From the NCBI GenBank assembly GCA_025765595.1, contig JAIVFH010000029.1:248001-312000 (forward strand): a stretch of DNA of 64,000 nt, given 5' to 3'. Made by a program: the position numbers and the translations under genes. Under the pieces are notes generated by a model, which was not told the origin of the DNA, made no database searches, and saw only the letters and a program-made list of their open reading frames with translations. Below, in pieces: positions 46,389-55,804 of the stretch (positions are counted from its first letter, which is position 1; every line of letters begins with the position of its first letter). The stretch is from Obelidium mucronatum. Its lineage: Eukaryota; Chytridiomycota; Chytridiomycetes; Chytridiales; Chytriomycetaceae.

Positions 46389-46568
46389 GTTACTGTGAGG
46401 GCTTTTTTCTTTTGTTTCCTAGAAGATTGCCCGATCAGTTTTCAGAACTGTGTGCCTCAACCTTGATATAAGCATTGCCGTAGAAAAAGAATATTATATA
46501 TTGGAATGTCATTTGAAAACTCTGACATCCGCTTCAAGATTGCTTTGATTTATGCTTAATGATCCTTT

Positions 46569-47668
46569 CTAAGCAATAACACCCTTCTCCTTCAACTTTG
46601 AAATCAATTCGTCGACAGATTCCACCTTGACACCACCGGCACGTTTGGCGGGTTCTTCCACCGTCAAAGTGACAAGTTTTCCAGTGAAATCAACTCCGAG
46701 CTCTTTGGGGGAAGTCTTTTCGATGGGCTTCTTTTTTGCCTTCATAATGTTTGGCAGTGTTGCGTACCGAGGCTCGTTGAGTCTGATATTATATAGTATC
46801 AGTATTGACTTTACTGCCAAAGGCAGTTGAAAAGAAGAAAGAAAGAATATATCGCCTACGACGGTAACCACAAAAGAAGCCACCGCCCACGGCGTTAGAG
46901 ATCCGCCTTCGGCAGTAGAGACCCGCCTTCGGCAGTAGAGACCCGCCTTCAGCGGAGACCAAACAAAAACCTCAAATCTGCGGTAATAATAGCCGGAGTT
47001 TGCATTTTAATAGTTTCGAGTCCCGCCATCAATTTCTCTCACGACGGTAACAGATTTGTGGTCTGCAGCGACATCAATCTTTGAAGCAAAAGTAGCCTGC
47101 GGCCAGTCCAAGAGACCGGCGAGCATCTGACCGGTCTGGTTCGCATCATCGTCGATGGCCTGTTTGCCGAGAATGACGAGATCGGGCTTTTCCTTGTCGA
47201 CGATTGCCTTGAGGTATTTCGCGACCTTGTTGGTGAAAAAAGAAGAGTCAAAAAGAAGAGTAAAAAAAAAAGAAGAGAGAAGAAAGTAGAACACGATAGA
47301 ACACGATAGAAGAACAAAAGAACACTCACGCCCAGCGGCACGCTCTCGGCGTCGCCCGTGTCGACGTGCACCGCCTTGTCGGCGCCCAGCGCCAGCGCCG
47401 TCCGCAGCACTTCGACGGCCTTGGCGCCGCCGACGGACACGGCGACGATCTGATTGGCTGCGCGCGCCTCCTTCAGCCGCAGCGCCGCCTCGACGGCGAT
47501 TTCGCAGAACGGATTCATCGAGTGCTTCGCCGCCGCCGTGTCGACGCGTCCGTTCGCGACGCGGATCTTGACCGCTTTTTATTGGCGTCGTATTAGTAAG
47601 CGGCGGCGGCGTATTAGTAACTGGCTACCGTAGTCGACAACCCGCTTGATCGGAACGAGGATCTTCAT
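46569..47668 (-). CDS. ETFB: Electron transfer flavoprotein beta subunit
   Basis: Exons 47629-47668, 47330-47574, 46971-47225 and 46569-46782. The match to ETF-beta is unmistakable: [79 protein letters not shown] (AMP-binding and ETF recognition region). With ETF-alpha and FAD it carries electrons from mitochondrial acyl-CoA dehydrogenases to ETF-QO. In exon 3, right after REIDGG (about 47026-47031), one extra G in a GGG run breaks the frame before [17 protein letters not shown]. In such a conserved gene this is probably an indel error. Intron 3 carries copies of a GCCTTCGGC palindrome shared with the neighbouring carrier gene. The first exons are very GC-rich. Confidence 0.9.
46900..46960. 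repeat. Tandem GCCTTCGGC palindrome repeats in ETFB intron
   Basis: Three copies of a roughly 20-bp unit (CCGCCTTCGGCAGTAGAGA-like, the last degenerate) lie inside the third ETFB intron. A fourth, partial palindrome (CCGCCCACGGCG) precedes them. The core is the same as in the array in the first intron of the adjacent carrier gene. Confidence 0.85.
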
Positions 47669-47742
47669 TTTTTGGTTTTTTAATATTTCAAATAAAATAA
47701 AATAAAAGTAAAAATAAAAATAAAATAAAAGTAAAATAAAAC
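47669..47742. promoter_or_regulatory. Short AT-rich bidirectional promoter of ETFB and YHM2
   Basis: Only 74 bp separate the start codons of the two divergent genes. The stretch is almost pure A/T with repeated AAAATAAAAT units. Both products act in mitochondrial carbon/electron metabolism, so co-regulation from this spacer is likely (inference). Confidence 0.6.
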
Positions 47743-49363
47743 ATGGCCATCGCTTCTACCCCCATCGATCCAAACGCCCCTCTCGCAAAGAAACCAATCT
47801 CGTTCCAGAACTTGGCCATTGGCGCCGCGTTAAACATGTTTGAAGTCACTACACTGGGTCAACCATTCGAAGTCATCAAAACTCAAATGGCTGCAAACAG
47901 AGGACAGTCAATGGCGGCTTCTATTGCAACAGTTTGGTCTAGAGGTGGCGTTTTTGGTTTTTACCAAGGCCTTATTCCTTGGGGTGAGTTTTGTAGTTTT
48001 TGATTGTTGTTGTTTATTATCGTTTGGTTGCTGCATGCAAATATGACGTGATGGATTTCTTTTTTTTTTCGTCTCTCTCATACCGCCGAAGGCGGTGCTC
48101 TAATCGCCGAAGGCGAAACCCTACCGCCGAAGGCGGGACCACACCGCCTTCGGGCGGTGTATTCTTTTTTTTTCAATTCTTCTGGCGCCGAAGGCGGGAC
48201 CCCACCGCCGAAGGCGGTGTATTCTTTTTTTTCAATTCTTCTGGCGCCGAAGGCGAGACCCTACCGCCGAAGGCGGTGTATTCTTTTTTTTTTTCAGTGA
48301 AATACCGCCGAAGGCGGTGTATTATCCAACCGGCCATTTCTCAATGATAATTCTAACATTTTTCCTTCTTCTTCTTCTTCCTCTTCTTCTTCCAAGCTTG
48401 GATCGAAGCGGCAACAAAGGGCGCTGTTCTCATGTTTGCAGTTTCAGAGTTGGAATACCAATTTAGAGTTCTTGGTGCTTCCGTTCCTGTTGCTGGTATC
48501 CTGGGTGGTATGGGTGGTGGTATTGTTCAAGCTTATACCACAATGGGTTTTTGTACTTTTATGAAGGTATTTTAAACTACCTTACCAACCGCCACAGGCG
48601 GTATATCCTTCCTTCTCTTCTTCCTTGTTTTCATTTTCCAAAAATTCATCTTTCTTCAATATTTTTACCAACCAGACAGTCGAAGTCACACGCCACAAGG
48701 GAGGCTCCGGCCCCTCAACAATCCACCGTCCAAGTCGCGCTCGAAATCTTCAAACGCGAAGGCTTCGCTGGAATCAATAAAGGTGTGAATGCAGTCGCCG
48801 TTCGTCAATGCACAAACTGGGGGTCCCGGTTCGGGCTCTCGCGTATCGCTGAAGACTTGATTAAAGGAAAAGACAAGTCGAGAAAATTGTCGGATTTGGA
48901 AAAGGTGGCCTGCGAGTAGTTTGGGTGGGGCCTTGAGTACGTGGAATCAGCCGATTGAGGTGATTCGAGTCGAGATGCAGAGTCAGTTGAAGGTGGCTGG
49001 GAGACCAGAGAAGATGACCATCAGTAGTGCTGTAAGTTGCCGTTCTACCTATATCGCCGAAGGCGGTTTATTTTTTGTTTAACTTGAATGTATTTTGCCT
49101 ATCTTGTGATTCTAAAATCTCACTCAATCAACTACTACATTAGGCTGGTTGGGTGTACAAGCAGAATGGAATTCTTGGATTCTACCGTGGTGTCACCCCT
49201 CGTATTGGATTGGGTATTTGGCAAACTGTGTGTATGGTTGCATTTGGAGACAAGGTAAAAAATTCCGCCTGTTTTTCTATCTTTTTCAAGTTCTGATCTT
49301 TGAATTATCCAATTCAATCTAATTATATCATAGGTCAAGGCGTACTTTGAGAAAAAGAACTGA
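47743..49363 (+). CDS. YHM2: YHM2-type mitochondrial citrate/oxoglutarate carrier
   Basis: Exons 47743-47983, 48397-48566, 48676-49031, 49144-49254 and 49334-49363. Three carrier repeats are seen. Diagnostic YHM2 blocks are [89 protein letters not shown] and [16 protein letters not shown]. Yhm2 exchanges citrate for oxoglutarate across the inner membrane, supporting cytosolic NADPH, and was first linked to mtDNA maintenance. Exon 3 has two one-base frame breaks: after VTRHKG (about 48695-48705) and after LEKVA (about 48908-48915, giving a false stop before [10 protein letters not shown]). Both are corrected by removing one base, so sequence error is the likeliest explanation. Intron 1 holds a palindrome array. 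Confidence 0.9.
48084..48322. repeat. Array of CCGCCGAAGGCGG palindromes in YHM2 intron 1
   Basis: About nine copies of a palindrome with core CGCCGAAGGCG (one in opposite reading, CCGCCTTCGGGCGG) fill most of the first intron. A higher-order unit of about 65 bp (two palindromes, then GTATTC, a T tract and CAATTCTTCTGG) repeats at least twice. Further single copies occur in later introns near 48586 (degenerate) and 49053. Each can fold into a stable hairpin with a GAA loop. Confidence 0.9.
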
Positions 49364-49541
49364 AGACTGCGGCTTTATTTTTTGCTGTTTCTTTGTTTTA
49401 GGTTTTTGAAGAACCTCCTACTGCTTTTTTTTTCCATGTTTTGGCATGTTTCTTTCGTATTGAGCAATGTAACAATATACGGATTGTTTACCCCTTTCTT
49501 ATTGAAGCATTTCGATTTGTTTTTGAATCCTTCACAAAAAG

Positions 49542-51244
49542 ATGCCAACAAAAACACAATTAAAAAAAACCAGCGCCTGTTTCTCAACCAATCACAACCA
49601 ATTTCTATTTGGACTTTCGAATGGATCTCTCCTGACGGCTTCCGGATCCGAGATTGGAACAAAGGCCAAATTCATCACACACATTGGCGCTTTAGCAAGT
49701 CGAGGTGCGTGGTCCGCTCTTCATGTTGAAAAAACAAGAAAAAGCAATGACTGACGGATCTACTTGCAATAGTTATTGTCATTGGATGTTCTAGCGATGG
49801 TCTTGTTGTGGCTGTGGATGTTGGGAAAGCCAAGACTGTCTCCTCTGCCCTGATACCATCGCAACTGCCGATTTCTGCATTGTTTATTGGAGGAAAAGAG
49901 GAAGATATTTTTGTTGGTGATATAGGCGGGACAGTTACGCGACTCAGATTGAATCCATCGTCCCTGCTGACTGTTGAGGACCGGTGAGGGGAAGCGCGCT
50001 ATTGGGGAATCGACTTTTTTTCTGATTTTGGAAGAATCCCTCAGATATCAAGTATCTCCGGATGTCTATTCTCGTGCAGTAACTGCCATATCGGAAGGAT
50101 TCTTTGGATCCGGAAAAGACTATGTTATGGTGGCAACTGCGGCAGCTTCCACAATCCATTTCATTCACAATTCCAAGACAGAATTTGTATTAAGTGTTCC
50201 AGGGGTTGTTACCTCAGTTGAGTGGACTACTTGCCTCCCCTCCGCTACTCTAAACAACCAATTTGAATTTTGCAGCTTCTCGCCAACGAAACCAAATCCA
50301 TAATTTACGCGACAACATCCACTTTACTCCTTGCAATCCAGACGGCGGACTCGGTGCCAGTCACAGCCTCGTCACCACCCAGAGTGACATGTATTCAATC
50401 CTTTTCATCCGTAATCACAAGCTGCATCATTCTTTCATCAGTAAACGGGTTCTCCTCGGGACACCATCTGCTTGTTTCCTGTCAGGACTGTGCCATATAC
50501 CTGGTTTCATTTGAGACCCCCACCCCAACCACCAATGACAACAACAACAACAGTGACAATAGCCCCCAGCATCCACCACCGCCGGCACAACCACCGTCAC
50601 CTCCTCCCATCCGACAGATCCAAACCCGCGTCGTGGTACCCGCGAGTGAATTTGGATCTTGCGCTTGGGTTTCAAGCATGTGTTTGAATCGGGAACCCGA
50701 AAAACCTGTTATTGTTGCTGCGGCGACGGAGGGGATGGCGAAATTTTTGAAATTGGCGGTTGTTTGTTCGGATGGGACTTTGACTGCTTTTGACGTTGTT
50801 CGTGGAGGTGGCGGCGGTGGTGGTGACAGTGGTGATGTGAGTGGTTATCATGATTCTATTCAACTTGTAGCGATAAGGAAAAACGAGCTGAAACGCGCGG
50901 GGTCTAGTGGTAGTAGTGGAGGAGTTGGTGGAGGGGATGACGGAGAGAAAAGGCGGGCTCATGCGTTGGATTCTGTTCTACGTGTTGCACGAGGGGACGA
51001 TGATGTTTTCATGTGGAAGGAAGGCGGTGGTAATGGAGGTGGAGGGGGGGAAACGGGTGGTGAAAGTGTTGCAAAGCGAAGTCGTGTGGTTCAGGGAGAC
51101 GGCATGGAAGATGTTAAAATTGATCATGTCGTGGCTGCAGTTTCTTCAGGTGAGACTGGGACTCCGATGGTTGGCGTTCAGCAAGGTGGGAAACCCGTTG
51201 TACACAGCTGACGAGGATGAAGAGGATGGGGAGATTGTAGAATA
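49542..51244 (+). CDS. Putative beta-propeller protein with Gly-rich C-terminal half
   Basis: Proposed exons are 49542 to about 49705, about 49773-49983, 50045-50216 and 50276 onward. The first about 200 residues show the strand-turn rhythm of WD40-like blades: FLFGLSNGSLLTA, VIVIGCSSDGLVVAVDV, DIFVGDIGGTVTRLRL, DYVMVATAAASTIHFI. The fourth exon continues with IIYATTSTLLLAIQT and LAVVCSDGTLTAFDVV, then long Gly/Asp-rich and Pro-rich inserts. The frame ends at 51211, but the +1 frame ends in an acidic DEDEEDGEIVE tail at 51244 that looks genuine, so one more frame break or a tiny intron is suspected. Propellers of this sort occur in ciliary and DNA-repair scaffolds; no family is assigned. Confidence 0.5.
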
Positions 51245-51311
51245 ACAGTGACAAGTGCAAATTGTTTACTTCTTCAGTACATGTGAATCTATTTATTCTA
51301 ATTCCATCAAA

Positions 51312-52286
51312 TCAACATCTGGAACATGAAACTTGTTCCTCAGAATGAGCCATGGCCGAACTTTCATCGTATCCGTAGAGTTTTAAGTTTAGTGAGCCTG
51401 AAAATCTCCAGCCGGTATCAACTCTTCTGTGAATTTGATTTCCGGACACATCGAAAAGAGTCAATTCATGCAGATTCCCAAACCCATTTGGTAGTGGACC
51501 TGAAAGTAGATTGCAAGACAAGTCCAGTTGTTGCAGCTTGGCTAAACGAGCAACAGAGCCGCATGTCCCGTGGAACTGATTCCTTGACAGAAGCAAGTCT
51601 TTTAAGATTGCTCCAGCCTGATGGATTAACTGTAGCCTTGAATTTGATTAGTCGCTCAGGTCAAGGTGCTCCAGTTGCTCGAGATTCTCCCATTCCGTTG
51701 GTACAACACCACACAAGCGGGAACGTGACAAATCCAAATGTCTCAATTTACGACACTTGCCCAAAGCCCGTGGAAGCGTTCCGGATAAGTTGGTTTTGGT
51801 TATCACGAGCCACTCAAGGCAAGACAGTTGGCCCAAACTTGAAGGCAAGTCGCCAACCAACGATGGAATATCTTCCAACCAGATATCCTTCAGATGCTGC
51901 ATTATTCCTATTGCAGATGGAATCTTGAGGGTTGTTTTAGACTCAAACCCGTACAGCGCCCAATGGGTCGTTGTGTCTGAACAACGAGATGCATAAGACC
52001 ACTGATAAGATTCCCTCCATTGCATCCACCGGCTATGCTGAAGGTACCCTGGCAAAAAGCATTCACTCTCATCATCGAATGAATCTTCATTCATTGTTGT
52101 TAACGTCTGGCAGTTGATTCCAGCTCGTTGCAAGTTGATTGTCGCAAAATAAGGGTCGCAGATGCAATCGTTGATCAAACGACAGAGTCGTCGATACTGT
52201 TGGACTTTCTGGAATGGAATCAGACTGAAAATTGATTGGATCATTTCTCGGGGACAGTCATTGAAGGCATTGATGTTGTTAGCCAT
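51312..52286 (-). pseudogene. LRR protein with F-box-like N-terminus, disrupted
   Basis: It starts MANNINAFNDCPREMIQSIF, an F-box-like helix pattern (CPREMIQSIFSLIPFQKVQQYRRLCRLIND). It is followed by plant-type leucine-rich repeats (LVGDLPSSLGQLSCLEWL, NLSGTLPRALGKCRKL, LCGVVPTEWENLEQLEHLDLSD). The frame then meets a TAA where the Asn of the LxLSxN motif is expected. Downstream, further repeats (LLLSRNQFHGTC, LDLSCNLLSGPLPNGFGNL) resume, and pieces in other frames (NPSGWSNLK) fit the repeat, so one or more indels have hit about 51610-51665. It is paralogous to the intact gene at 60.7-61.7 kb. F-box/LRR proteins select substrates for SCF ubiquitin ligases; here activity is doubtful. Confidence 0.65.
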
Positions 52287-52486
52287 CTTGGTGCCCTCTG
52301 TGATAAAAAAAATCTTGAAAGAAAAAAAAAACGTCAAGCACAAATCAAATGATACTGTCCAGAATCAATGTGTCTATTAAATGTAATACTCCAAAAAGAA
52401 AAAAGAAAATTCAGGATCATAGCGCGAGGCGCATAATTTGGGTTATAAAAGACATTAATAACAATCCGAAACACTTGTGGGAAAAA

Positions 52487-53697
52487 ATGAATGCAGCCCA
52501 ACTTCAAACAGACATTGCAGATGCCAAGCTGGCCATGAACACAGCCCAAGCAGAGCTCGACAGAGCTAAAGCAGCCATTACCGCTGATTGGAAAGCAGCC
52601 CATCCAGACAGCACAGAAGGTCAACTGATTGACTACTTGGCTGCAAAGCCCGCCCTTCAACAGTTGAGAGAGGACTTTGTTCAAAGCAAGAAGTTATATA
52701 ATGACGTCGTCAACAAGTTTAAGCTTGCTGATGCTCTCTCGCTCACGTTTCCGCACCCCGCTGACAAACAGAAGAAGGCAATGAAATCGCTTATGACTAC
52801 CAAACCGTCAGTTTCTTTTTCGCATGTGACGTTTGATGATTGCAAGAGAGTTGATGGCTTAAGTTTGGATTTGGGGTTTATCGAGCGCGGAAAGTCTTCC
52901 CGTGCCACGATTCACTTACCGGAGGAAGTAAAGCAGATGCAAATAGAACCCTCGGCGTCCCTTTGCGAATATTTGTCCAAGTTGGACTCATTATGGGCTT
53001 TTAATTCTGAAATGTCATGTCGAACAAGGTAATTCAGTAACAGAAACAATGATCATCGTTCAGAATTGACGTTAAAAATTGACAGGATTGATGCTATTCT
53101 CGTAGAAGCTCTTCATCTATGTGACGCCCCGCTTCTTATCTTTTGTGAACTCGAGAATGATTGGAGTGGTGATGGAATTGATTATACAGGAAATGTTGAC
53201 TATATGATTGGTTCTGCACCCAGTGCCGATGCCACAAGCAAAGTGGACTCGTTCATTCTGGTTGTTGAAGCAAAAAGGGAATGGCCTGATAGGTATTGGG
53301 TTGATGTAGAGTGTTTGTGCTAAAATTCTCTTTAAGTGCTGTTGCTCAAGTATTGGCCGAGGCTGGTTGCTTACTCAAGAAGCGGCTTGCATCCAACAAA
53401 AACACTCCCGTATTTGCTGTTCTCACAAATGGGAGACTCTTTCAGTTCTTTGCACTTGATATGAATGGAGTTGTTTTCTGTTCAGGCCCACTTATTGCTT
53501 TAGGGCAAGGCGACAACGGATGGGTGGATAGCCCTTCCTTAATTGAAATTCTAAGGTGGTTAATGTGGTTTATTAATTGTATGAAGTTGGTGTCTCCAAG
53601 AGTTCCTGCAGTTCAATTGACTCATCAAGACGTGAATGAAAATGTTCAAAAGATAATTGAATGCTTTGGCTCAAACAAGAAGGCAAGACATGATTGA
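52487..53697 (+). CDS. PD-(D/E)XK nuclease-like protein
   Basis: Three exons, 52487-53028, 53086-53292 and 53337-53697 (369 aa). An N-terminal coiled coil (ADAKLAMNTAQAELDRAKAA, about 10-90) precedes a restriction-endonuclease-like core: RIDAILVEALHLC, CELENDW, NVDYMIG supplying the Asp, and VDSFILVVEAKREW supplying the E-x-K motif. Then a helix (QVLAEAGCLLKKRLA) and a strand pair (PVFAVLTNGRLFQFFALD) follow. This order (alpha-Asp-beta-ExK-alpha-beta) is the PD-(D/E)XK fold. Similar fungal proteins are expanded in early-diverging lineages and also form the C-terminal domain of some Crinkler-type proteins (from memory). No secretion signal or Crinkler header is seen. The actual substrate is unknown. 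Confidence 0.6.
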
Positions 53698-53913
53698 ATT
53701 TCATGAATATGTCATATGTGTTCATAAGTACTTAATTTTGTTAATGCACCCATCAGTCGATGTATCTCTTAAACTGATAAATAAACTATCACAAATATAA
53801 AAAATGATACACTGCATGCTGTGAATGAAATAGGGAAAATTGTTGAAAGCAGAATCACGGATGATTGTATTAATAATAACTTAGAAAAAAAAATAGAGCT
53901 ACGACAACCTAAT

Positions 53914-54595
53914 TTAAAAATCAATAACTGAATCCATCGGAGCAAACTCTTTGCGCTCAACCAGTCCAAATTCTTTCACAAAAAGAATAAAATGCCGGAA
54001 ACTCGTCCAAAAGTGAGATTCCTCGCCCAATACAACAACCGTCGCAAAATGCGCGTGCCACATGTGAGCATACACGCGGAACAAGCGTTTGAATATTGTC
54101 TTCACGGTCGCCATAAAGTGTTTGGGGAACGGCATAGATGGTTTTGTTGGGAATAAAGTGTCATCTTCGAGGGCTGTTTGAATAGAGGTCAACAGCGTGT
54201 CAATATATTCTGGCGCTGATAGTCGAATTGGTTTTTTGAAGAGGGTCGAGTCTGACCATAAATAGTCGAATTTGGGACCGGCCGACATTGTTGGGCAGGA
54301 TTCAGGTGTGCAAAACTGGGTGACTGATCTGTATTGTTTATGTGCAAAGAGATGTGCGAAACGGAATATTAAGACCTGCTTTTTAAAATTCCTGAGCTCT
54401 GAAATACCCGTAGATTAAATTGACTTGGTTGTAGAAGTCGGTGAGGTTCGCTGCGATCCACTCCTGAAGATCCTCTCCCTGGGGAAGCAGAACTGCCTGA
54501 CGAAGAACTGCATCCGGAACTAGCAGTGAGGCTGTGGCTAATGCAGTGGAGGGGTGTTGGGGCTGGGCAAAGTGCGTGGCTGGGAGCGACGCCAT
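53914..54595 (-). CDS. MOB1: MOB1-type kinase activator
   Basis: Exons 54408-54595 and 53914-54328 (79-nt intron, phase 2) give 200 aa. Mob family landmarks are complete: [36 protein letters not shown]-x4-C in [33 protein letters not shown], and H-x4-H in YAHMWHAHF. The two Cys and two His form the structural zinc site. MOB1 binds and activates NDR/LATS kinases (Dbf2/Sid2 in yeasts) in mitotic exit, septation and morphogenesis. The Cys pair is encoded at the start of exon 2, so the splice is needed to build the zinc site. The start is the first ATG after the TTG-initiated open frame. Confidence 0.92.
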
Positions 54596-54875
54596 CAATA
54601 CGTTTTTTAAATATTCGCTAACAGTCTAACAATACGCTGCTTGCCCTGGGATGCCTAAACAGAAGTAACGACACAGAAGAAATGATACAGTAGTGATCAT
54701 TGTTTTTTTATTATTACATTGGAGAGTCAGCAAGAGTGAGAGAAACAGCTAAAAAGAAGGAAATTGTGGGTTATGCAGTAAAACAGATACAGAACAGGTA
54801 AAGAAACAGCTAAAAAATTAATCGGACCCAACTCAAAACTCGAGTTTAGGTGATTTTTCCCAACAATAGTTTTTT

Positions 54876-55617
54876 TCAGACGTAGTGGGACTTTTCGCCG
54901 TTTCGAACAGCAAGCTCATCACGCTCAGTCTCAAGCATGGCAATAGCTTCCGCATCCTTGTCATTTTGACGCTTCAATGTGGCCACCATTGACTCAAGCC
55001 TGGCGCGCTCTTGACTGCTCATCCGATTGGTCTTGTCCATTTCTTGCTTGATGGCAAGGATTTGTTTTTCAAGCGCAACTACTTTGTCGAGTGAGTGTTT
55101 TGGGCTTGGTGGGCTTGGTGGGCTTGGCGCAGGACGAGCAACGACAGTGACAGTGTCTGGAATGCCGCATTAAGAAGAATCCGAAGGGAAGAATAATAAG
55201 GCGATGGAAGCAAAAAGGTGATTTACCAGCAATGATCATATCGGTAACTCTTCCGGACCGGGCGTTCACAACAGATTTCGCCATTCCGTCAACAAACACA
55301 CGGTCTCCCTTTGCCACTTTATTGTAAGCGTACATGGCGTGCATCAGCGGCTTTCGATCGTCAACAGTGTACCAACGGCCATCGTCTGTTTGTAACGAAA
55401 ATGACCAAAACCCAATCCGATCATTTGAAATTGGACGAGATAGGATCTCGCGGAAACTTGGGCTTCTGCCAACAGTTCCATAGATGGAAGTAAGAGAAGA
55501 AGAGGCTGCATGTCGTTCAGGAAGGGATGTTAATTTGTTGGTAACATCTGGGAACGGCTTGTCCCGTGAAAAGGTCTTTTCATGGAAATGCACCATTTGC
55601 AACACAAATAAATACAT
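54876..55617 (-). CDS. OB-fold single-strand DNA-binding protein, RIM1-like, with coiled-coil tail
   Basis: Exons 55227-55617 and 54876-55156 (70-nt intron) give 223 aa. The middle resembles a mitochondrial SSB OB-fold: SIYGTVGRSPSFREIL, IGFWSFSLQTDDGRWYTVD, VAKGDRVFVDGMAKSVVNARSGRVTDMIIAG (strands 1, 3 and 5 with the KGDxVxVxG turn). Unlike classical SSB, the tail is not acidic. Instead there is a PSPPSPPSP linker and a charged coiled coil (VVALEKQILAIKQEMD ... LESMVATLKRQND). A mitochondrial role in mtDNA replication is likely but inferred. The N-terminus (MYLFVLQMVHF) is weakly hydrophobic; an upstream exon is possible. It lies next to the Plavaka-like element. Confidence 0.65.
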
Positions 55618-55804
55618 TCTGATATATTAGAAATGCACATTCTACATTGCGTATGGGCCATATGGCTTTTACATGCCTGGAAAATTTTAAAAATGCATTT
55701 AATATCTAAACACGCTATGTCAAACCACTTTAGATGCATTGTCGCAGGTATGTTGATTTTGTTATGAGTTTCAATTGGCAAGGATATCTGTTCTTATTTA
55801 TTGC

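Noticed and set aside
48084..48322. Regularly spaced palindromic repeats resembling a CRISPR array
   Set aside because: The repeats are self-palindromic, spacers are nearly identical T-rich stretches rather than unique sequences, and the array lies in a eukaryotic intron without cas genes.
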